Shown here: positions 28,016 to 36,052 of the stretch, piece after piece | Position numbering within the stretch: position 1 is the stretch's first letter | Layout: the number at the start of each line of letters is the position of its first letter | Assembly: GCA_024742705.1 (NCBI GenBank) | Contig: JANSXZ010000017.1 | Coordinates: 1 to 64,000 of the forward strand | Reading direction: 5' to 3' | DNA: 64,000 nt | From: Paracoccaceae bacterium | Lineage (GTDB): Bacteria; Pseudomonadota; Alphaproteobacteria; Rhodobacterales; Rhodobacteraceae | Made by a program: the position numbers and the translations under genes | Notes under the pieces: generated by a model | Database searches by the model: none | Told to the model about the DNA's origin: nothing | Seen by the model: only the letters and a program-made list of their open reading frames with translations

Positions 28016-28036
28016 GGTGGCACCCCTTTGCACATC

Positions 28037-28067
28037 GAAAACCCGCCGCTTCGCGGCGGGTTTTTTT
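28037..28067 (+). terminator. Rho-independent terminator of pntAB
   Basis: AAAACCCGCCGC and GCGGCGGGTTTT form a perfect stem with a short TTC loop, followed by seven T. It sits directly behind pntB and is the clearest terminator in the window. Confidence 0.92.
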
Positions 28068-28183
28068 GTTGCCGTGCACCGGGCCGGCCGGGGCAAGGCA
28101 GCCGATGGCGCCGGGCGCCCTGCGGTCAGCCACGACGGTATACCGTTGCATTCTGTTAACATGTTGATAAAAAAGGTTTTTAT

Positions 28184-28211
28184 TTGCAAGTTGGCTGTTC
28201 TGTCTTAGATA
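28184..28211 (+). promoter_or_regulatory. Candidate promoter of the DUF3422 gene
   Basis: TTGCAA (28184-28189), a 16-base spacer and TAGATA (28206-28211) lie 20 bases before the ATG at 28231. The preceding 50 bases are unusually A/T-rich for this genome, as in an UP-element region. The leader would be very short. Confidence 0.4.
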
Positions 28212-28230
28212 GGGTGTGAAAGGATCCGCC

Positions 28231-29511
28231 ATGCCACCGATCGAAGACCATCCTCTGCGCTACAAGTTGGCCAACGAACTGCACGCGCGTCCGTTCCCGA
28301 TGCTGGATGCGCCCTGCACGGTCGCCTATATCGCCATCAAACAGCCGCAGGAGGCGGTCAGCCGCGATCGCGCGCTGGACCTGGCGCATCTGATCGAGTT
28401 GCTCGACCGGCACGGGGCACCGCACCCCCAGCCGGGGGCCACGCATTATTCGGGCCAGATCGGCCGGCACATGGTGAAATGGGAACAGCACACCGAGTTC
28501 GTGACCTACACCGCCTTCGCCGACGGGCTGAGCGGGCGGCCCTTCGATCCCAATGAGTTCGAGGTCTTTCCCGAAGACTGGCTGTCGCGGATGCCCGGGC
28601 AGCGCATGACGTCGGTTCTGATGCGGATCGAACCGCGCACCAGCGAAGCCGATATCGCGCGCAAGATCGATGATTGGTTCGTGCCCGAAAGCCTGGCCGC
28701 CTCGAGCGTTCTGGACGACGACGCGGTGGTTGCGGGCGATTTCCGCATCGACCCGGCCGGGCACATGCGGTTCGCGGTTTTCGTGACACCCGACACCGGC
28801 GTGCGGCGGATCGGGCGCATCGTGCAACGGCTTTGCGAGATCGAAACCTACAAATCCATGTCGATGCTGGGTTTTTCGCGGGTGCGGTCTCTTTCCGGGC
28901 GGATCGGGGCGCTGGATACGCGGCTGACCGAACTGATGGGCGACATGACGGAAGGCCACAAGCCCGCCGATGAAACGCTGGCCGGGCTGCTTTCGATTTC
29001 GGCAGAACTGGAGGCGATGTCGGCGCTCAGTTCGTTCCGCTTCGGGGCCACGGGGGCCTATGAGGCGATCGTGAACCAGAGGATCGACGCGCTGCGCGAG
29101 GTGCGATTTGCCGGGCGGCAGATGTTCGCCGAATTCATGATCCGCCGCTATGCGCCGGCCATGCGCACCGTCACCTCGACCGAAGCGCGGTTGCAGGCGC
29201 TGGCGGATCGGGCGATCCGGGCAGGCGATCTTCTGCGGACGCGGGTGGATGTGGAACGTTCGGCGCAGAACCAGGAATTGCTGGCGAGCATGAACAACCG
29301 CGCCGACATGCAGTTGCGGCTGCAGCGGACGGTCGAGGGGCTGTCGGTTGTTGCGATCAGCTATTACGCGGTGTCGCTGGCGGGGTATGTTCTTTATCCT
29401 GTGGCCGATGCTTTCGGGCTGAGCAAGAACATGATGACGGCATTGGTCGCCGGGCCGGTGGTTCTGCTGGTGTGGTGGATGATCCGCCGGATCCGGGCCG
29501 AGATGGAGTGA
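28231..29511 (+). CDS. DUF3422 family membrane-anchored protein
   Basis: A 426-residue protein of the DUF3422 family, known in alpha- and betaproteobacteria and without assigned function. The opening HPLRYKLANELHARPFPML is diagnostic. The middle is soluble and rich in coiled-coil-like helices (RLTELMGDMTEGHKPADETLAGLL, near 225-250). Two membrane helices close the protein (SYYAVSLAGYVLYPVADAFG and MTALVAGPVVLLVWWMI). The ATG at 28231 follows GAAAGGA; a GTG at 28216 is possible but overlaps that ribosome site. It is the only gene of its transcript. Confidence 0.85.
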   Translation: MPPIEDHPLRYKLANELHARPFPMLDAPCTVAYIAIKQPQEAVSRDRALDLAHLIELLDRHGAPHPQPGATHYSGQIGRHMVKWEQHTEFVTYTAFADGLSGRPFDPNEFEVFPEDWLSRMPGQRMTSVLMRIEPRTSEADIARKIDDWFVPESLAASSVLDDDAVVAGDFRIDPAGHMRFAVFVTPDTGVRRIGRIVQRLCEIETYKSMSMLGFSRVRSLSGRIGALDTRLTELMGDMTEGHKPADETLAGLLSISAELEAMSALSSFRFGATGAYEAIVNQRIDALREVRFAGRQMFAEFMIRRYAPAMRTVTSTEARLQALADRAIRAGDLLRTRVDVERSAQNQELLASMNNRADMQLRLQRTVEGLSVVAISYYAVSLAGYVLYPVADAFGLSKNMMTALVAGPVVLLVWWMIRRIRAEME

Positions 29512-29549
29512 GCCGCTGCCGGCGCGATGCGCGGGCGGCGCGGACGGGA

Positions 29550-29583
29550 GCCTCCGGCGGGAGTTTTCCCGGCAAGATGAAGA
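29550..29583 (+). repeat. Dispersed intergenic repeat copy
   Basis: Reads GCCTCCGGCGGGAGTTTT, then CCCGGCAAGATGAAGA, between the convergent DUF3422 and M48 genes. It joins the left half seen at 22116 and 60325 to the right half seen at 16285. Confidence 0.6.
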
Positions 29584-29586
29584 TGT

Positions 29587-30285
29587 TCACGACCGGGGCG
29601 CGTCGCCTTGCCAGCGGTTTTCCAGCGCGGTGAGAGCGGCCACGCGATCGGCGGTCCTGGGATGGCTGAGCAGCCAGGCCGGGGCGGCGCCGGCGCGTTG
29701 TTCGGTGAGCGCGTCGAGCTTCGTGAAGAGCGAGATCTGCGGTGCGATGCCGATGCCGGCTTTTGTGAGCAGGGCGGCGGCGTAGGCGTCGGCCTCGTAT
29801 TCGTCGCTGCGCGAGAGGCGTGCGGCCAGCATCGAGGTCACGATGTTGGCGATCCAGACGCCGACACCGGGCAAGAAACGGTTCAGTACCATGGCAAGCG
29901 CGGTGCGCAGGGCGTTCTGGCCCGAGAAATCAATCATGCGGCGGCGCGAATGGCCCAGGGCCACATGGCCGAGTTCGTGGGCGATGACGCTGGCCAGTTC
30001 CTCGGCGGTGACTTCGCCCTGCTGGAACTTGCGATAGAAGCCGCGGGTGATGAAAATGCGTCCGTCTGGCGCCGCAAGGCCGTTGACCGGATCGATTTCG
30101 TAGATGTGCACGCGGATGCGCGGCAGATCGAGCGCGCGGGCCAGGCGTTTTGTGACAGCGACGAGGCGCGGATCGGCCAGTTCGGTGGAGCGCGTGTCAA
30201 GTTCGCGGCCTGTGCGCCAGACCGAGAAACGGTACATGGCGAGCGCGTAGAGCAGGGCGAGGAGGATCGGTGTGAACTTGATCAT
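29587..30285 (-). CDS. M48 family zinc metalloprotease
   Basis: A 232-residue membrane-tethered protease with an N-terminal hydrophobic anchor (residues 5-20, PILLALLYALAMYRF). The catalytic motif is VIAHELGHVALGH (His103, Glu104, His107), and the third ligand is in SDEYEADAYAA (Glu161). A second hydrophobic stretch (about 138-155) may dip into the membrane. It is shorter than HtpX (about 290) and lacks the TPR part of BepA, so it belongs to the short M48B/C-like group. The substrate is unknown; membrane or envelope protein quality control is the usual role of relatives. Confidence 0.88.
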   Translation of the reverse strand: MIKFTPILLALLYALAMYRFSVWRTGRELDTRSTELADPRLVAVTKRLARALDLPRIRVHIYEIDPVNGLAAPDGRIFITRGFYRKFQQGEVTAEELASVIAHELGHVALGHSRRRMIDFSGQNALRTALAMVLNRFLPGVGVWIANIVTSMLAARLSRSDEYEADAYAAALLTKAGIGIAPQISLFTKLDALTEQRAGAAPAWLLSHPRTADRVAALTALENRWQGDAPRS

Positions 30286-30328
30286 GCGGAAGATATGGGG
30301 CGGCCATGCCGGTTAGGCAATGGTCGTG

Positions 30329-31492
30329 TCACCCGGCCCATGCGACGGGCACCGCGCGGGGGCCGCGAAATGCCCAGCCGTGCAGCGTGACCGGGCCGGT
30401 GAGGTGCAGGCCGGGCAACCGCGCGAAGAGCATCGGCAGGGCGACATCGGCGATCAGGCTGCGCGCCACCGCGGCGCCGGCGCAAAAATGCGGGCCGGCG
30501 CCGAAACTGATCGCCGGCTGCAGGTTGCGGCGGATTTGGAAGCTGTCGGGCGCGTCGAACCATTCGGGATCGCGGTTGGCGGCGGAGAACATCAGAAACA
30601 CGCGGTCTTCCGGTGCGAAATCTATGCCGGCAACGCGGTCGGCGCGCGCCACGCGGCGCGGAGACATGCCGATGGGTGACATCCACCGGGCGTATTCGGC
30701 GAAGGCGTCGGCCCAGCTGGCGTGGCCGGTGCGGATCAGTTCGAGCTGTGCGGGGTGGTCGAGAAGGGCCCAGACGGTACCGGCGATGGCGTCGCGCGGT
30801 TCGTTCTGGCCACCGGAAATGATCAGCTTGATATTGGCGCGCAGGCTGGCCTGGGGCAGTCCCGCCGCGCGCATCACCGCCAGCGCCGACATGTCTTCGG
30901 GCGTTGCATGCCGGGCCAGCCCGGCATCGATATGCGCATCGATCCGGGCCGTCGCGGCGTGGCAGCGTGCGGTTACATCCGGATCGCCGCTGTAGTTGGC
31001 GCAGCCGTCGATCATGGCCTGGCTGACGCCGTCCATTTCCGCGGCGGTCATCGTCAGCAGGCCGGTGACCCGTTTGAGCGCCTCGGCCGAGACAGGCATC
31101 GCGTAGTCGCGCACCAGATCGCAGGCGCCGCGCGGTTTGAGATCTTCGAGGATCCGGGCGCAATCGGCCTGAAACAGGGGTTTCCAGTGTTGCGCGACGG
31201 TGCGCGGGCTGACGGCGGGAAAAAGCGCGCGCCTTTCGGCCTGATGCGGGGCGCCGTCCTTGCGCATCATGTTTTCACCCATCAGCCGTGTCATCAGCCC
31301 GTCGGGCTGGAGCGACGAAAAGACGTCGATGCGCTTTTCCTCGCGGTGCACATCGGTGCGCCGGGTCAGCAGCGTGGCCCCCAGTTGCGGCACGAAGGCG
31401 ATCGGCGCATCGGCGCGCATCGCCGCCAGCGCGGGGTAGGGATCGGTGGTGAAACGGGCCAGATCGACCGGCACGACGGGAGCGTTTGACAT
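30329..31492 (-). CDS. Cytochrome P450 with altered I-helix motif
   Basis: A 387-residue soluble P450. The haem-thiolate loop is FGAGPHFCAGAAVAR (Cys337), the ExxR pair is Glu266/Arg269 (EYARW), and the meander region reads FSAANRDPEWF. The I-helix reads ISGGQNEPRDAIAG (near 225-238): the conserved acid-threonine pair used for oxygen activation is replaced by EP, with no Thr. Start MSNAPVVPVDLARF at 31492 chosen because the family begins there. No ferredoxin or reductase gene is adjacent. It is divergent from the class II aldolase gene. Substrate and even monooxygenase activity are uncertain. Confidence 0.88.
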   Translation of the reverse strand: MSNAPVVPVDLARFTTDPYPALAAMRADAPIAFVPQLGATLLTRRTDVHREEKRIDVFSSLQPDGLMTRLMGENMMRKDGAPHQAERRALFPAVSPRTVAQHWKPLFQADCARILEDLKPRGACDLVRDYAMPVSAEALKRVTGLLTMTAAEMDGVSQAMIDGCANYSGDPDVTARCHAATARIDAHIDAGLARHATPEDMSALAVMRAAGLPQASLRANIKLIISGGQNEPRDAIAGTVWALLDHPAQLELIRTGHASWADAFAEYARWMSPIGMSPRRVARADRVAGIDFAPEDRVFLMFSAANRDPEWFDAPDSFQIRRNLQPAISFGAGPHFCAGAAVARSLIADVALPMLFARLPGLHLTGPVTLHGWAFRGPRAVPVAWAG

Positions 31493-31618
31493 AGGCCCGA
31501 GCCTAGGCGCGGGCGGTGCGGCGGGCAAGCGCGATGCGCGTTGACCGGATGGCACGGGGGCTGCGATACTGCGCCACCGGCCCTTGCCGGTTGCAAGCAA
31601 AGCGAAAAGGAGCCCGCC

Positions 31619-32431
31619 ATGCTGGACCTCGGCGACCGTATCTCGATCTATCAGCCCGAACAGGACGGTCTGATCTTTCCCGAACTGCCCCAATTCGACG
31701 ACCCGGCCGACGAACGCCGGCACCGCAAGGAACGCCTTGTTGCCGCTTGCCGGGCCTTTGCGCTGCAAGGCTTCGATTATGGCTTTGCCGGCCATCTTAC
31801 GGTGCGCGATCCCGAGCGGCCCGAGCTGTACTGGACCAATCCGATGTGCGTGCATTTCGCCAAGGTGCGGATGTCGAACCTGATCCTGGTGGATCATGAA
31901 GGCACCGTTGTCGAAGGCCGCCATGCGGTGAACCGGGCAGGTTTTGTTCTGCATGCCAACGTGCATGAGGCGCATCCGGATATCATCGCCATGTGCCATG
32001 CCCATACGGTGCATGGCACGGCCTGGGCGGCGACCGGCCGCCCGATCGAACCGATTACCCAGGATGCCTGTGCGTTCTACGAGGATCATGTGGTGATCGG
32101 CGACGAAGCCGGCGCGGTGGCGGTGGAAAACCATGCCGGATCGAACGTGGCGCAGGCGTTCAAGGGCGTGAAGGCGGCGATCCACCAGAACCACGGCCTG
32201 TTGACGGCCAGCCGCCACAGTATCGAATCGGCGGCCTTCTGGTTCATTGCGCTGGAACGTTGCTGCCGCCAGCAGCTCGAAATTGCGGCTTCGGGGATCG
32301 CACCGACCTTTGTGCCCGCCGATCGCGCGCGCTACAGCCGCGAACACGTGGGCAGCGAATACATCGGATGGCTGCACTTTCAGACCATATGGAACCAGCT
32401 GATCGAGGATCAGCCGGACATGTTCGACTGA
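31619..32431 (+). CDS. Class II aldolase/adducin family protein
   Basis: A 270-residue protein of the zinc-dependent class II aldolase fold. The metal ligands are visible as CHAHTVHG (His127, His129) and IHQNHGLL (His192). The N-terminal block reads FDYGFAGHLTVRDPE, as in the adducin-like subgroup. Known members cleave sugar phosphates or decarboxylate and isomerise related compounds, but this subgroup is broad and the catalytic acid is not certain. AAAAGGAG precedes the ATG at 31619. It is convergent with pxpC, with only 7 bases between the stops, so it is not part of that operon. Confidence 0.82.
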   Translation: MLDLGDRISIYQPEQDGLIFPELPQFDDPADERRHRKERLVAACRAFALQGFDYGFAGHLTVRDPERPELYWTNPMCVHFAKVRMSNLILVDHEGTVVEGRHAVNRAGFVLHANVHEAHPDIIAMCHAHTVHGTAWAATGRPIEPITQDACAFYEDHVVIGDEAGAVAVENHAGSNVAQAFKGVKAAIHQNHGLLTASRHSIESAAFWFIALERCCRQQLEIAASGIAPTFVPADRARYSREHVGSEYIGWLHFQTIWNQLIEDQPDMFD

Positions 32432-32438
32432 TCCCGGA

Positions 32439-33467
32439 TCAGGCCGGCAAGTCGGGGTCGTCGTGGCCGGCGGTGACCCCGTCGATCAACTGATACGACA
32501 GCAGATCGCGCATCTGCGCCGGATCGCGCACCAGCCGTTGCAGCATCCGGCGCAGCCCGGCGCGACGGGCGTGCTCGGCCGTTTCCATGCCCAGGGCCAC
32601 GGCGTGATCGACCCATTCGAACGCCAGGGTGGCGCCGGGGCGCATCTGCGCCACGCGCGGCAGATCCGCCGGCAGCACAGTGCCGATGCGCGGGTAGCCG
32701 CCGGTGGTCTGGCATTCGGTAAGCAGCACGAAGGGCGTGCCGTCGCCGGTGATCTGGATGTCGCCGGGCACGATCGGTTCAGACAACACCGACAGCCCCT
32801 CGGCGTCGGCAAATCCCGCCTCTGGCGGCAACAGGCGCACGCCCATGCGGTTGCCGCGGGTGTCGCGCCGAAACGCGGTCCGGGCAAAGCGCGCCTGTTC
32901 CGAAGCCGAAAACATCGCGGTCTGCGGGCCTTCGACAATGCGCACGGTTCCGCCATCGAACCGCGCATCGGCAGGCAGCACATAGCCGTGGCGGTCGGGC
33001 GCGGGATCGGCGCCCAGCGGCAGCCGGTCACCGGGTTGCACGGTGCCGCCGATGCCGGCGGTCAGATGCGCGGCCCGCGATCCCAGAACCTGGCGCGTGG
33101 CAATGCCGCCTCCGAGGTGAAGATAGCCGTAGCTGCCGGCCGTGGCGCCGCCGATCCTGATGCGCGCGCCCTGCGGCACGGCGTGACAGGCGTTCCAGGC
33201 CAGCGGTGCGCCGTCCATCTCGGCCTTCATCGGTGCGCCGGTCAGGGCGATGCGCGCGGCGCCGTCGATTTCGAATTCGCCGCCGCTGCCCGGCAGTTCC
33301 AGCGCGGCGAGGTCGTCGGGTTGCCCCAGCAGCGCCGCCCCTTCGGCCAGGGCAAGGCGATCGGCGGCACCACCGCGCGACAGCCCGTAGGCCAGGGCGC
33401 CGGGCCGTCCCATGTCCTGCACCGTGATACCGGGCCCGCAACGATGAACGATCAGCCGGCGGGTCAT
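32439..33467 (-). CDS. pxpC: 5-oxoprolinase subunit PxpC (KipA/biotin-dependent carboxyltransferase-like)
   Basis: A 342-residue protein of the KipA/PxpC family, which with PxpA and PxpB hydrolyses 5-oxoproline to glutamate using ATP. Recognisable blocks are the opening GPGITVQDMGRPGALAYGLSRGGAADRLA, RDTRGNRMGVRLL and LLTECQTTGGYPRIGTV. Its ATG overlaps the pxpB stop (ATGA). It is the last gene of the six-gene operon that begins with the DUF1445 gene. No pxpA lies in the window, so the complex would be incomplete unless pxpA is elsewhere. An alternative urea-amidolyase-like role is less likely at this length. Confidence 0.88.
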   Translation of the reverse strand: MTRRLIVHRCGPGITVQDMGRPGALAYGLSRGGAADRLALAEGAALLGQPDDLAALELPGSGGEFEIDGAARIALTGAPMKAEMDGAPLAWNACHAVPQGARIRIGGATAGSYGYLHLGGGIATRQVLGSRAAHLTAGIGGTVQPGDRLPLGADPAPDRHGYVLPADARFDGGTVRIVEGPQTAMFSASEQARFARTAFRRDTRGNRMGVRLLPPEAGFADAEGLSVLSEPIVPGDIQITGDGTPFVLLTECQTTGGYPRIGTVLPADLPRVAQMRPGATLAFEWVDHAVALGMETAEHARRAGLRRMLQRLVRDPAQMRDLLSYQLIDGVTAGHDDPDLPA

Positions 33468-34198
33468 GGCAGCGGCCCGCAGGTTGCGCCGCCATCGGGG
33501 CCGCTGGCCTTCAGTGCATCGTATTCACCGGCCGGGGCCGAAACGAACTGCACCTCGTCGCCGGGGCGCAGCACGAAGGGCTTGCCGCTCTCGGGGCGGA
33601 ACCCGCGAAACGCGGTCTGGCCCACATGGCGCCAGCCGGTGGGCGTGGACACCGTGAACAGCACCAGCTGGCGGATCGCGACGGTCAGCGCGCCCACTGG
33701 CACGCGGTCGGTCAGGGCCTGCTGGCGCGGGATGTCCCATTCAGGATCCAGAGAACCAAGATAGGGCTGGCCCGGTGCGAAGCCGATGGTCTGCACGCGC
33801 AGGGGCCGCGCCGTGAGGCTGGCGATGGCGCTTTCGCGATCCAGCCCGGCGGCGGCGGCGGCCTCGTCCAGTTGCGGCGCGAGTTCGGGATCGAAGACCG
33901 TGGGAATGCGCCAGAGCCGCCTGTTGTCGGGCAGAGGCGCATCATACCAGTCACGCCCCCGCATCAGCGCCTCGACCGCCGCGATCAGGGCGGCGCGGTC
34001 GGTCCGGGCCGGATCGAACCGCAGGTAGGCCGAGGCCAGCGCCGTCGAGGTTTCGCAGGCGCCGGGCAGGTCGGCGGCCTCAAGCGCCGCGCGCAACGCC
34101 AGCGCCGCGCGGTTTGCCGTTTCACTCAGCCGGTCGCCGAAGGTGATCAGCAGCCCGTCGACACCCAGGGGCGACAGCCGGGGCCAGGTTCCGGTCAT
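33464..34198 (-). CDS. pxpB: 5-oxoprolinase subunit PxpB (KipI-like)
   Basis: A 244-residue KipI/PxpB protein. Typical blocks are the opening LSPLGVDGLLITFGDRLS, VFDPELAPQLDEAAA (usually FDGPDLEEVA in this family), IGFAPGQPYLGSLDPEWDIPR, and a C-terminal RGFRPESGKPFVLRPGDEVQF. It overlaps the TRAP large permease stop upstream and pxpC downstream by 4 bases each, so the three are translationally coupled. In Bacillus, KipI and KipA share an operon with a DUF1445 protein (YcsI), the same association seen here. Confidence 0.88.
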   Translation of the reverse strand: MTGTWPRLSPLGVDGLLITFGDRLSETANRAALALRAALEAADLPGACETSTALASAYLRFDPARTDRAALIAAVEALMRGRDWYDAPLPDNRRLWRIPTVFDPELAPQLDEAAAAAGLDRESAIASLTARPLRVQTIGFAPGQPYLGSLDPEWDIPRQQALTDRVPVGALTVAIRQLVLFTVSTPTGWRHVGQTAFRGFRPESGKPFVLRPGDEVQFVSAPAGEYDALKASGPDGGATCGPLP

Positions 34199-35478
34199 TG
34201 CAGCGCATCCGGCAGGAACAGCGCGATCTGCGGAAACGCGATCAGCGCGGCCACCATCGCCAGCATCATCGCCATGTAGGGCAGGGTGCCCAGCATTACC
34301 TCGGTCATTGATCCTCCCTTGCGTGCGCCCTGGACGACATAGAGGTTCAGCCCCACCGGCGGCGTGATCAGCGCCATTTCGATCAGCACGATCATCAGAA
34401 TGCCGAACCAGATCGGGTCAAACCCCTGTTCCACAACCAATGGCACGATGATCGGTATCGTCACAACCATCAGCGACAGCGTTTCGATGAAGAAGCCCAG
34501 CACGATGTAGACGCAGACGATCACCAGCATGAAGGCCAGCGGCGTCAGCCCCATATCGCCCAGAAACGTCTGGAGCTCGCGGCCGATCCCGGCCGAGGCC
34601 AGCGTGAAATTCAGAAACGATGCGCCGATCACCACCAGCATGATCATCGAGGTGATCTTCACGGTGCCGCGAATCGCATCGCGGAACATCGCCATGCTGA
34701 CCCCGCCGAAAGCGGCGGCAATCGCGATGGCACCGGCCACGCCCACGGCGGCCGCTTCGGTGGGCGTGGCCCAGCCCTTGTAGATCGAACCGATGATGAC
34801 CGTGAACAACAGGATGATCGGGAACAGATGCAACAGCGCACGCAGCATCTGCGAAGCCGTGAACACCCGTCGCTGGCCCCCCAGATCGGGACGCACCGCG
34901 CAGATCAACACGGTCACCAGCACAAAACTGAGCGCCAGCGCGATGCCAGGCACCAGCCCGGCGAGGAACAGACGCGGAATCGATGTCTGGGTCAGGAAGC
35001 CATAGACGATCAGGTTGATCGACGGCGGAATCATGATGCCCAGCGTGCCGCCCGCGGCGATGGCGCCGGAAAACAGCTTGGGATCATAGCCCAGCTTTTC
35101 GGCCTGCGGCATGGCCACGGTTGCGACCGTGGCGGCCGTGGCGACGGAGCTGCCCGATGTGGCCGAAAACATCGTCGCGGTGGCGATGTTGGCATGGACC
35201 AGCCCGCCGGGCAGCCAGCTGACCCAGCGGTCCAGCGCCGCGTAGGTGCGCGTGGCAATGCCGCTGCGCACCAGGATCTCGCCCAAGAGCACAAAGAACG
35301 GGATCGCGATCAGCGTCGCGTTGTTCGAGGTGGACCAGACCAGGTTGCCCAGCCCGCGGATCAGCGGAAAGGGGCTGAAGAACGTGTCGATGCCGAAACC
35401 CAGCAGGAACAGCACGATGCCCACCGGAATCGACAGGCTGAGCAGGCCAAGCAGGCCGATTGTGAGATACGAGATCAT
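34195..35478 (-). CDS. TRAP transporter large permease (DctM family)
   Basis: A 427-residue polytopic membrane protein with about 12 hydrophobic segments, the ion-coupled transport channel of a TRAP system. It has family blocks IPFFVLLGEILVRSGIA, ATMFSATSGSSVATAATVATVAMP, LGIMIPPSINLIVYG and TPPVGLNLYVVQG. The ATG at 35478 overlaps the small permease stop (ATGA). A frame open to 35949 is shadow. Together with the small permease and the binding protein it should import an organic acid; linkage to pxpBC suggests 5-oxoproline or a related cyclic amide, which is inference. Confidence 0.93.
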   Translation of the reverse strand: MISYLTIGLLGLLSLSIPVGIVLFLLGFGIDTFFSPFPLIRGLGNLVWSTSNNATLIAIPFFVLLGEILVRSGIATRTYAALDRWVSWLPGGLVHANIATATMFSATSGSSVATAATVATVAMPQAEKLGYDPKLFSGAIAAGGTLGIMIPPSINLIVYGFLTQTSIPRLFLAGLVPGIALALSFVLVTVLICAVRPDLGGQRRVFTASQMLRALLHLFPIILLFTVIIGSIYKGWATPTEAAAVGVAGAIAIAAAFGGVSMAMFRDAIRGTVKITSMIMLVVIGASFLNFTLASAGIGRELQTFLGDMGLTPLAFMLVIVCVYIVLGFFIETLSLMVVTIPIIVPLVVEQGFDPIWFGILMIVLIEMALITPPVGLNLYVVQGARKGGSMTEVMLGTLPYMAMMLAMVAALIAFPQIALFLPDALQ

Positions 35479-36026
35479 TTTTGCAGCCCGTCCAGTTCTC
35501 CGAGGGTTCCGATGGCCGCGTCGCTGGCCGCGAAATCGCGCTTTGCCAGCAGCATCAGCGCGGCGATGAATGTCAGCCATGACGCCACGGCGAACCACAC
35601 CCAGCCGGCGAACCACGGCACCTGCACCAGCGCCAGCGGCGTTTCCAGCGGCGTGTTCGCGCGCGATCCGTTGTCCAGCGACCGTGCGACCACCGGCCAC
35701 GACCGCACCGCGATCAGCGTGACGGTGGCCGAAAGCGCCAGCATCGCCACAAGATCGAAAAGCGCGCGGCCACCCGGCCGCGCCCGGCTGCGCAGGATGT
35801 CGATGCGCACATGTCCCAGCTCGCCCAGGGCATAGGCCATGCCCCAGGAAGTGACGATCGCCATCACATATCCGCTGATCTCGTCGGTTCCGCCCAGAGA
35901 AGACCCCGTCTGGCGCAGCACGATATCCGCCAGCACGAAGGCCGCGCACCCCAGCAGCATGATGCCGATCAGGGCGGCCAGCACGCGGTTGATGGATTTC
36001 AGGCCAAGCAGCACATTCTGCGCCAT
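35475..36026 (-). CDS. TRAP transporter small permease (DctQ family)
   Basis: A 183-residue protein with four membrane helices (near 14-35, 50-70, 87-108, 135-158). It has the DctQ-type element FVLADIVLRQTGSSLGGTDEISGYVMAIVTSWGMAYALGELGHVRID, here with a somewhat longer first loop than usual. It supports the large permease. The ATG at 36026 follows AAAGGAGA, a good ribosome site. It lies 26 bases after the binding-protein gene and overlaps the large permease gene by 4 bases. Confidence 0.9.
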   Translation of the reverse strand: MAQNVLLGLKSINRVLAALIGIMLLGCAAFVLADIVLRQTGSSLGGTDEISGYVMAIVTSWGMAYALGELGHVRIDILRSRARPGGRALFDLVAMLALSATVTLIAVRSWPVVARSLDNGSRANTPLETPLALVQVPWFAGWVWFAVASWLTFIAALMLLAKRDFAASDAAIGTLGELDGLQK

Positions 36027-36052
36027 CGGGGATCTCCTTTCCGGGATCGGCT

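Noticed and set aside
17744-31492. Molybdenum hydroxylase, kynurenine genes and P450 as a secondary-metabolite cluster
   Set aside because: They are spread over 14 kb with housekeeping genes (pntAB, DUF3422, M48) between, and no scaffold-building enzyme is present.
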